A stretch of DNA of 48,017 bases from Rhodobacteraceae bacterium UBA2776 (GTDB lineage Bacteria > Pseudomonadota > Alphaproteobacteria > Rhodobacterales > Rhodobacteraceae). The translations under genes and the position numbers were made by a program. Each line of letters begins with the position of its first letter. Within the stretch, counting starts at the first letter, position 1. Below the pieces are notes generated by a model. It had not been told where the DNA came from. It saw only the letters and a list, made by a program, of their open reading frames with translations, and made no database searches. The stretch lies in the NCBI GenBank assembly GCA_002352425.1, contig DEIK01000123.1, positions 1-48,017 on the forward strand. Direction: 5' to 3'. Below are positions 42,746 to 48,017 of this stretch, piece by piece.

Positions 42746-43219
42746 ATGAGCGAAACATCCCCCACCTCTGTGTTGTTTTGCTGCGATCATAATGCCGTGC
42801 GCTCACCAATGGCCGAGGGGATGATGAAACAGCTTTATGGCCACTCGATCTATGTTCAATCGGTCGGGGTGAAGAACGATTTGGAAATCGACGGTTTTGC
42901 CATTGCCGTTTGTCAGGAGTTGGGGGTCGAGTTGTCGCGCCACAAAGCCCGCTCGTTCGACGATATGCAAGAATGGGGTGATGACCTTTCAGGCTATGAT
43001 CTGGTGGTCTGTCTGTCGCCCGCCAGCCAGCGCCATGCGCTGGATTTCACGCGGTTCTACCACATTGATGTGGAGTATTGGCCGGTGCTGGACCCAACCG
43101 GACTTGGCAAGGGGCGCGAGGCCAAGTTGATGTCGTATCGTCAGACGCGTGATCAGATCAGGGCCAAGTTGCTTGACCGGTTTGGACCGCCAATTGAGGT
43201 AGATGAGCCCGAAACCTAG
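42746..43219 (+). CDS. Low-molecular-weight protein tyrosine phosphatase-like protein
   Basis: The protein has 157 residues. The phosphatase loop C-x5-R is C13-DHNAV-R19 followed by Ser (FCCDHNAVRSPMAEG), the layout of LMW-PTP and of thioredoxin-type arsenate reductases. The late Asp is likely in WPVLDPTGLGKG. The conserved link to hisD and infA in this order argues for a housekeeping phosphatase rather than arsenic resistance. It ends in a 4-base overlap with the convergent membrane-protein gene. Confidence 0.85.
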   Translation: MSETSPTSVLFCCDHNAVRSPMAEGMMKQLYGHSIYVQSVGVKNDLEIDGFAIAVCQELGVELSRHKARSFDDMQEWGDDLSGYDLVVCLSPASQRHALDFTRFYHIDVEYWPVLDPTGLGKGREAKLMSYRQTRDQIRAKLLDRFGPPIEVDEPET

Positions 43220-43965
43220 GCGCTGGCTTTCCGACCCCAAAGCACCCAACGATGCACACGCATCCAGCCCCGCAGCGGGGAATTCATCACCAAAAACACG
43301 ATTCCAATCGACATCAGACACCAGATGGCCGGGGCTTCGTCGATGTTGTCAGTCAATTGGCTGACGAGGATGGGCCCGATCAGGAACTGATAGGCGGTAA
43401 TTTTCCAAGAGCCATAGATCACCGGCATGACGAAAACCGCCAAATTATAGGCGACCATAGCGTTGGGGAACCACCGGACCAACCAGTTCGCGTGGGTTAT
43501 GAAATCATTGCCCCATCCGTTGAAGGGGAATTCCCACGCCAAATGCCAGTTCCCGGGCAGGGTGCAAAACTGCGCGCCGCACATGGCGCGGTGTTCGGAA
43601 CAGGTGCCAAGGGCCTCGCTCGGGATCATTTGCATAAAGGTGATCCCTGCCGCCACAGCGCAGAGGGCATAGACGGTTTTCTGGATGCGTTTGCGCACCA
43701 TCACGGGGATGAAATAGAGCGCTAGAAGATTGAAAAAGAACGGCTGCAAGGCGACATGGATAAAGCTGGCGATGCTGAGTGCCTTATTCGCGGGTGCGCC
43801 GCACTGGCCAATTACGGGGTATGAGAGCGCCTGTAGCAGCTCCATCGACGAGAAAAACCCGAGCGTGATCCACAGGGCGGCCGGTTCTTTTTTGTAGGCA
43901 GCAAAGGCTGTGACGCCAAAGCCTGCAATCGCCAACGTTGTTGACGCTTCTCCGCTCCAGCACAT
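43216..43965 (-). CDS. Multi-pass membrane protein (DUF5765-like)
   Basis: The protein has 249 residues starting MCWSGEASTTLAIAGFGVTA. It has about seven hydrophobic segments. The pattern W-S-x-E-A-S near the start, ELLQALSYPVIGQC, and a Cys-rich loop (LGTCSEHRAMCGAQFCTLPGNWHLAWEFP) are those of a family I recall as DUF5765. The function is unknown. It is convergent with the phosphatase gene and divergent from infA. Confidence 0.7.
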   Translation of the reverse strand: MCWSGEASTTLAIAGFGVTAFAAYKKEPAALWITLGFFSSMELLQALSYPVIGQCGAPANKALSIASFIHVALQPFFFNLLALYFIPVMVRKRIQKTVYALCAVAAGITFMQMIPSEALGTCSEHRAMCGAQFCTLPGNWHLAWEFPFNGWGNDFITHANWLVRWFPNAMVAYNLAVFVMPVIYGSWKITAYQFLIGPILVSQLTDNIDEAPAIWCLMSIGIVFLVMNSPLRGWMRVHRWVLWGRKASA

Positions 43966-44186
43966 GATTGCTCGTCCCTGTTTCGTGTTTCTCTATAGCG
44001 TTTTGCGGGCATAATGCAGGAAAGCCGTGGGGCAAGACAGCGGTTTTATAGACGGTAAGCGCGATATTCCTGTCATATCGGCATGTTTGCGAGCCTGTTG
44101 GCGTTGATTTCCCTTGAATATCTGCGGCAATCGCCCCATCTAGGGGACGCCTACACAATGGTAGGTGGATTTTTTAAGGAGAGACC

Positions 44187-44405
44187 ATGGCTAAGGAAGA
44201 ACTGCTCGAATTCCCCGGCGTCGTAAAGGAACTCCTGCCAAATGCGACATTTCGGGTCGAGCTGGAAAACGGCCATGAGATCATCGCACATACGGCAGGT
44301 AAAATGCGCAAGAACCGTATCCGCGTTCTGGCGGGTGATAAGGTACAGGTCGAAATGACCCCTTATGATCTGACCAAAGGCCGCATCAACTATCGTTTCA
44401 AGTAA
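44187..44405 (+). CDS. infA: Translation initiation factor IF-1
   Basis: The protein has 72 residues, the exact usual length. It is an OB-fold protein: MAKEELLEFPGVVKELLPNA, FRVELENGHEIIAHTAGKMRKNRIRVLAGDKV and the C-terminal TKGRINYRFK are canonical. It binds the A site of the 30S subunit during initiation. A strong SD (AAGGAGAG) precedes the ATG. The 221 bases upstream (43966-44186) hold its promoter region and no other gene. Confidence 0.98.
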   Translation: MAKEELLEFPGVVKELLPNATFRVELENGHEIIAHTAGKMRKNRIRVLAGDKVQVEMTPYDLTKGRINYRFK

Positions 44406-44409
44406 ATCG

Positions 44410-44991
44410 ATGGTCCGGCTGGTTCTGGGCTCTGGCAGCCCGCGACGGGCCGAGTTGCTGGCGCAGATCGGGGTGGTCGCGGATGATGTTCGCGCACCCG
44501 ATATTGACGAAACACCTCAGGTTGGCGAGCTGCCGCGCCCTTATTGTGCGCGGATCGCTTATGAAAAGGTGCTGGCCGTGACGGCTGCGCCTAATGAAAT
44601 TGTGCTATGTGCGGACACGACTGTCGCGCTGGGCCGCCGAATTATGGGCAAGCCCGAGGACGCAGGTCAAGCGGCCGAGTTTTTACTGGCGCTGGCCGGG
44701 CGTCGTCACAAGGTGATCACGGCCTTGGCGGTGAAACGGGGCGACCAAACATGGCAGCGCGATGTTGTTACCACCGTTCAGATGAAGCGATTATCGGATG
44801 AAGAACTGAATGCCTATTTGGCCTCTGATGATTGGCGCGGCAAGGCGGGTGGATATGCCATCCAGGGGCCGGCGGGGGCGTTCATACCCTGGATCAGTGG
44901 CTCGTTCAGCGCGGTGATGGGATTGCCGGTGGTTGAGGCCGCACAAATGTTACGCACAGCTGGGTATCCAGTTTTGAAAGGTTGGTCATGA
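44410..44991 (+). CDS. maf: Maf-family nucleoside triphosphate pyrophosphatase
   Basis: The protein has 193 residues. LVLGSGSPRRAELLAQIG is the substrate loop; ADTTVALGRRIMGKPED carries the catalytic Asp, and YAIQGPAGAFIPWISGSFSAVMGLP is the C-terminal signature. Maf proteins hydrolyse dTTP/UTP or modified nucleotides to the monophosphate and PPi as house-cleaning. It starts 4 bases after infA and overlaps the RNase gene start. Confidence 0.92.
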   Translation: MVRLVLGSGSPRRAELLAQIGVVADDVRAPDIDETPQVGELPRPYCARIAYEKVLAVTAAPNEIVLCADTTVALGRRIMGKPEDAGQAAEFLLALAGRRHKVITALAVKRGDQTWQRDVVTTVQMKRLSDEELNAYLASDDWRGKAGGYAIQGPAGAFIPWISGSFSAVMGLPVVEAAQMLRTAGYPVLKGWS

Positions 44992-46028
44992 AGGGCACAT
45001 TGGTAGCACTGGATCACATTAATGAGCGCCCCGCTGCAGCATTGATGGTGGAGGGGCGTTTGCATGATTTACTGTTGTCCCCGCCCGACAATGCCGGCCC
45101 AACGCCAGGGGCTATTTATCGTGCGATCGTGGATCGGCCGCTTAAAGGTCAGGGCGGCATGATCTTGCGCCTTCCCAAGGGCGACAGCGCGTTTTTGCGT
45201 CAAGGCAAGGGGCTAAGCCCCGGCCAAGCGATGCTGGTTCAGGTCACGGGCTATGCCGAGGATGGCAAGGCCGTTCCCGTAACCCACAAAGTCTTGTTTA
45301 AAAGCCGCTATGCCATTGTGACTCCGGATGCACCTGGGTTGAATATTTCGCGCGCTATCCGTGATGAGAACGAGCGGGATCGTTTGCTTGAGGTTGCCCA
45401 TATCGGCATGGATGGCTCGGATTTTGGGATGATTTTACGTTCGTCTTGTGATGGGGCGGACGCGGACGACATCGAAGAAGACATTGCGGATATGCGCGGT
45501 GCGGCCAGCGACGTGATGGCCGGGGCCGAGGGCGATGCGCCTGAATTGCTGCTGGAGGGACCTGACGCGCACCATCTGGGCTGGCGGGACTGGGATGCGC
45601 CTGATTTGGTAGCGAGCACGGATGGATCATTCGAGGATCACGGTGTGCTGGACGCGCTGGTTGAGTTAGAGACCAGTCACGTGGTTTTGAGCGGCGGAGC
45701 GTCGATTTATGTAGAACCCACACGGGCCTTGGTCGCCGTAGATGTGAACACAGGCGGCGACACGTCACCTGCGGCCGGTCTAAAGGCCAATCTGGCCTGT
45801 GCGCGTGAATTGCCGCGTCAGTTGCGACTGCGCGGGTTGGGGGGACAAATCACGTTGGATCTGGCGCCGATGGCCAAGAAGGATCGCAAGCAGTTTGAGA
45901 ACGCGCTGCGCAATTCATTTCGGGCGGATACGATTGATACGTCACTGGTTGGCTGGACGCCGCTGGGGCATTACGAGTTGCAACGCAAGCGCGAGAGATT
46001 GTCGATCGTCGGGAGCTTGCCGAAATGA
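44988..46028 (+). CDS. Ribonuclease E/G family protein
   Basis: The protein has 346 residues, clearly shorter than E. coli RNase G (489). The N-terminal S1-like part and the sensor region are reduced. The DNase I-like catalytic part is present: VAVDVNTGGDTS (metal-binding Asp) and GGQITLDLAPMAKKDRKQF (second Asp region). This short form is usual between maf and yacG in Rhodobacterales. Its substrate preference is uncertain. ATG 44988 overlaps the maf stop (ATGA); an upstream start at 44982 adds two residues. Confidence 0.85.
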   Translation: MKGTLVALDHINERPAAALMVEGRLHDLLLSPPDNAGPTPGAIYRAIVDRPLKGQGGMILRLPKGDSAFLRQGKGLSPGQAMLVQVTGYAEDGKAVPVTHKVLFKSRYAIVTPDAPGLNISRAIRDENERDRLLEVAHIGMDGSDFGMILRSSCDGADADDIEEDIADMRGAASDVMAGAEGDAPELLLEGPDAHHLGWRDWDAPDLVASTDGSFEDHGVLDALVELETSHVVLSGGASIYVEPTRALVAVDVNTGGDTSPAAGLKANLACARELPRQLRLRGLGGQITLDLAPMAKKDRKQFENALRNSFRADTIDTSLVGWTPLGHYELQRKRERLSIVGSLPK

Positions 46029-46207
46029 GTTGCCCGATTTGCAAAAAGAAAACGGTTACACTGTTCCGTCCGTTTTGCTCCAAGCACTGTGCCGATGTGG
46101 ATTTAGGCCGATGGTTCAATGGAACTTACGCCGTTCCTGCCGCCACAGACGAGGATATGGATGAAGCCGCAGCACAACTGGAAAAAACGCCAGAAAATTT
46201 GCACTGA
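46025..46207 (+). CDS. yacG: DNA gyrase inhibitor YacG
   Basis: The protein has 60 residues. It is a zinc-ribbon with ligands Cys3, Cys6 (SCPICKK), Cys18 and Cys22 (FCSKHC), followed by VDLGRWFNGTYAVPA, the family signature. It binds GyrB and inhibits gyrase in E. coli. It overlaps the RNase gene by 4 bases and is followed by tRNA-Phe, the common order in Alphaproteobacteria. Confidence 0.93.
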   Translation: MSCPICKKKTVTLFRPFCSKHCADVDLGRWFNGTYAVPAATDEDMDEAAAQLEKTPENLH

Positions 46208-46286
46208 TTTCTGGTAAATAGCTCTGGACACCAATGGTTCCCGCGTCTAGAACATCGCGACCCGAACGTGAAATTCGTTCACCCGT

Positions 46287-46361
46287 GCCCGGGTAGCTCA
46301 GGGGTAGAGCAGTGGATTGAAAATCCTCGTGTCGGTGGTTCAAATCCGCCCCTGGGCACCA
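46287..46361 (+). tRNA. tRNA-Phe (anticodon GAA)
   Basis: GCCCGGG pairs with CCTGGGC at the acceptor stem (one G-T pair), followed by A and encoded CCA. The anticodon loop TTGAAAA gives GAA (Phe). D arm GCTCAGGGGTAGAGC and T arm GTTCAAATC are normal. Length is 75 bases. IS3 debris begins 31 bases downstream. Confidence 0.95.
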
Positions 46362-46874
46362 CTTTACCTATCAGAGGATAATCCCCCCCGCAAATTATGG
46401 GGATATTGAAGCAAGCCGAGAGCGGTGTGCCGGTTTCGGAATTGTGCCGCGAACACCGGATGAGCAATGCCAGTCTTTACAAATGGCGGGCGGAGTTTGG
46501 CGACATGGACGCGTCAATAATTTCGGAATTGAAAGCGATGGCCGAAGAAACGCCTGAAGAGGGACAAACCGGGCGCTTTGTCGGTGCCGGCTGCGCCCAA
46601 TCATACGTGGTCAATGGGTTTTATGGCCGACCAGCTGGCTGACGGGCGCAGCATTCACGCATTAAACGTGCTGGACGACTTCAACCACGAAGGCTTGGAC
46701 ATCGAGGTGGACTTCTCACTGCTCGCTGAGCGGGTCGTGCACAGCCTGAACTGGATTATCGAATGGCGAGGGAAACCGTTGATTATTCGGGTTGATAACG
46801 GCCCAGAATATATCAGCGGCAAACTAATGGCGTGGGCTGAACGGATGGGCATCCACATCCAATACATCCAACCC

Positions 46875-46912
46875 CACTCTCAGGCATGTAAACATGCCCT
46901 GCCGTGCAATGG
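46875..46912 (+). repeat. Palindromic mini-element, copy 2 (~37 bp)
   Basis: CACTCTCA, then GGCATGT-AA-ACATGCC as stem-loop, then CTGCCGTGCAATG. It splits the OrfB motif between IQP and GKPQQNAYIE. Its length is not a multiple of three, so it shifts the frame. The edges are uncertain by 1-2 bases. Confidence 0.7.
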
Positions 46913-46971
46913 GCAAGTCCCAGCAGAACGCCTACATCGAGCGCTACAACCGCACGGTTCGCCACGAATGG

Positions 46972-47013
46972 CCCCCCCTCGGTGATTGCCTGCAATCACC
47001 TGTCGGCCAACGG
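46972..47013 (+). repeat. 42-bp palindromic mini-element, copy 3
   Basis: C-run and CTC, then GGTGATTGC-CT-GCAATCACC as a perfect 9-bp stem, then TGTCGGCCAACGG. It splits OrfB between RTVRHEW and the residues before IFETIEEAQEQAT, in frame. It shares GATTGC..GCAATC and CAACGG with copy 1. Confidence 0.75.
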
Positions 47014-47084
47014 GATCAAAACATCTTTGAAACAATTGAGGAGGCACAGGAACAAGCCACAAACTGGCTCTGGAATACAACAAT

Positions 47085-47124
47085 CCCTCTCATGGATTGT
47101 GGGCAAACCACTGTCGGGCAGCGG
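47085..47124 (+). repeat. ~40-bp palindromic mini-element, copy 4
   Basis: CCCTCTCA, then TGGATTG-TGGG-CAAACCA as stem (one mismatch), then CTGTCGGGCAGCGG. It splits the OrfB segment WLW-YNN from RPNMGIGG near the C-terminus. The left end CCCTCTC is identical to copy 1. Confidence 0.7.
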
Positions 47125-47194
47125 ACCGCCCGAATATGGGCATTGGCGGGATCACACCCGCGATGAAACTGAAGCTAGCCGCGTAATTCTATAA

Positions 47195-47455
47195 GCGGAC
47201 CCCATTAAAAGGGAGAGACTACCAGGTCGAGTAATCGCAACAAAAGACAGTGTTGCCGGACAAGGATATTCTTCGTCAGAGGTTTCAGAGAATTCGACTT
47301 CTGGTTTCGCAGATGCGGTAACTATCCGGAATGGTTTCGACATTAACGGACATAAGCAGCAACAAGACCCCAAAGCATTGCAACACCCGCGCGACCCCAG
47401 CTTACCAATGTTCGATTTTTTTACAATTTCGCCCAGCGTTGTAATCTGGTGTTGA
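47195..47455 (+). pseudogene. Possible C-terminal coding fragment upstream of the secretin gene
   Basis: The plus frame is open from just after the IS3 remnant to TGA 47453-47455. It reads RVIATKDSVAGQGYSSSEVSE and FADAVTIRNGFDINGHK, which looks like true protein sequence but has no start codon with an SD. In tad loci cpaB often precedes cpaC, and a CpaB tail cut off by the IS is one possibility; I cannot confirm it. The 191 bases that follow are intergenic. Confidence 0.3.
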
Positions 47456-47646
47456 AATTTGACACAGTATCTAGACGTGAACCGGCTCATTCCCCCAAGA
47501 ACTAGCCTTGTGTTGCGGGTTATCCACATAAAAAGCATCAACCAAGCGTTTGATTCTTGCAAAAAATTCCGGATTCAGGCAGTGTGCTTGGTAATTGGGC
47601 AAATACAGACCCTTAATCGAGCTAGTGATCAGAGAGGCAGATCACA

Positions 47647-48017
47647 ATGAAAATGAATAGATTCATTTCGGCAGCCCTATTGGGTTTCGCCGTTACAGTA
47701 GCGACAGTTCCGACCACAACCGAGGCTGAAACCTTGCGCGTTATGCGTGGGGCGGCGTCATCCGCACTTAAGGTTCCAATGAACCGCGCGGTTGTCGTCG
47801 AAAGCGACGTTCCATTTGCGGAACTCTCTATAGCCAATCCCGGAATTGCGGACATTTCAACGCTGTCCGACCGTACTATTTATGTGCTGGGCAAATTGCC
47901 CGGACGTACAACACTGACCCTTTTGGGCGGTGATGGTCGGCTTATTACCAACGTCGAGGTCCAAGTGACCCCCGATGTGACCGAATTCAAGGAACGGCTT
48001 CGCCAGATCCTTCCGGG
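47647..48017 (+). CDS. cpaC: Tad-pilus secretin CpaC/RcpA, N-terminal part (3' partial)
   Basis: The frame is open from ATG 47647 to the window edge (123 codons plus two bases). A signal peptide (MNRFISAALLGFAVTVATVPTTTEA) is followed by LKVPMNRAVVVESDVPFAELSIANPGIADISTLSDRTIYVLGK, the N-terminal pilus-assembly (T2SS-N/BON-like) domain of CpaC/RcpA secretins, then RTTLTLLGGDGRLI. Secretins form the outer-membrane pore for Tad (Flp) pili. The remaining tad genes would lie to the right. GAGAGG lies about 10 bases before the ATG. The gene name rests on the N-terminal domain only. Confidence 0.82.
   Translation, partial: MKMNRFISAALLGFAVTVATVPTTTEAETLRVMRGAASSALKVPMNRAVVVESDVPFAELSIANPGIADISTLSDRTIYVLGKLPGRTTLTLLGGDGRLITNVEVQVTPDVTEFKERLRQILP

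Larger units (their letters stand above)
46393..47186 (+). pseudogene. IS3-family transposase (orfA-orfB), heavily damaged
   Basis: OrfA survives as GILKQAESGVPVSELCREHRMSNASLYKWRAEFG. It is joined near 46565-46578 to the middle of OrfB, so the OrfA tail and the OrfB N-terminus are deleted. OrfB continues from APNHTWSMGFMADQLADGRS through IEWRGKPLIIRVDNGPEY and QNAYIERYNRTVRHEW to NMGIGGITPAMKLKLAA, with stop TAA 47184-47186. The first catalytic Asp (WSMDFM) is Gly here; the second Asp and the Glu remain. Three palindromic mini-elements split the OrfB frame. The element is dead. Confidence 0.88.

Noticed and set aside
42746..43219. Arsenic resistance function for the C-x5-R protein
   Set aside because: The neighbours are hisD, UPF0262 and infA in the usual alphaproteobacterial order; no ars genes are nearby.
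46875..47124. CRISPR array or integron attC sites as an explanation of the repeated palindromes
   Set aside because: Copies are not evenly spaced, stems vary in sequence, and the DNA between them is transposase coding sequence, not spacers; no attC core (GTTRRRY) is seen.
47152..47562. 136-residue open frame on the minus strand across the IS3 end and the intergenic region
   Set aside because: It runs across the IS boundary and has no SD or recognisable motif; the plus-strand frame reads more like protein.

Overview
The window comes from a chromosome of an alphaproteobacterium, most likely a Rhodobacterales (Roseobacter-group) bacterium. The evidence is the operon-like order murA - DUF2948 - hisD - UPF0262 - LMW-phosphatase followed by infA - maf - RNase E/G - yacG - tRNA-Phe, a sox cluster on the Paracoccus pattern, an NDUFS4-like complex I protein, and a tad-type secretin at the right edge. 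Most genes are moderately GC-rich. The stretches at about 27.0-28.0 kb and 36.6-36.9 kb are visibly AT-richer.

Layout. 0-2.4 kb: end of a haloacid dehalogenase gene, a PLP-dependent threonine/serine dehydratase and an endonuclease/exonuclease/phosphatase protein, closed by a terminator. 2.5-8.5 kb: one tightly packed operon for 4-hydroxybenzoate and protocatechuate breakdown (pobA-pcaD-pcaC-pcaH-pcaG-BKACE-pcaB). A beta-keto acid cleavage enzyme sits in it, where other bacteria need PcaIJ and PcaF. 8.5-11.7 kb: a decayed MFS efflux gene, then a zinc alcohol dehydrogenase overlapping an enolase-superfamily gene. 11.8-22.0 kb: sulfur oxidation. soxXYZAB-EF run leftward with soxW and soxV. soxS, a second ArsR-type regulator and a YeeE/YedE transporter run rightward. 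Two SqrR/BigR-like ArsR repressors bracket the cluster. soxCD is missing from its usual place between soxB and soxE; only a ~310-bp interval with one small ORF remains there.

22.0-27.0 kb: an IS3 orfA fragment, tRNA-Arg, a complex I accessory protein, a gene-poor stretch holding a hairpin with a G-quadruplex-type loop, a cytochrome b561/MarR divergent pair, and uvrB. 27.0-31.6 kb: an AT-rich gene with a HEPN-like R-x4-H motif, then small envelope and stress genes. 31.6-38.6 kb: surface and secretion genes: a large beta-helix (pectate-lyase-3-like) protein divergent from an acyltransferase-SGNH protein, an IS3 orfB fragment, and an RTX protein. 38.8-46.4 kb: housekeeping genes with tRNA-Thr and tRNA-Phe. 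46.4-48.0 kb: a heavily damaged IS3 transposase next to tRNA-Phe, then the start of a CpaC/RcpA-type secretin.

The least expected signal is a family of ~37-42 bp palindromic mini-elements. Four copies were found by eye (36511, ~46875, 46972, 47085). All lie inside IS3-family transposase remnants, and each interrupts an otherwise recognisable transposase reading frame at a definable point. Copies share a CTC(T)C start, a variable stem-loop and a right part resembling CCTGCCGGGCAACGG. Other notable signals are the soxCD gap, a strong terminator-like hairpin between soxA and soxB, an alphaproteobacterial intergenic palindrome between pcaH and pcaG, and the HEPN-like gene directly after uvrB.
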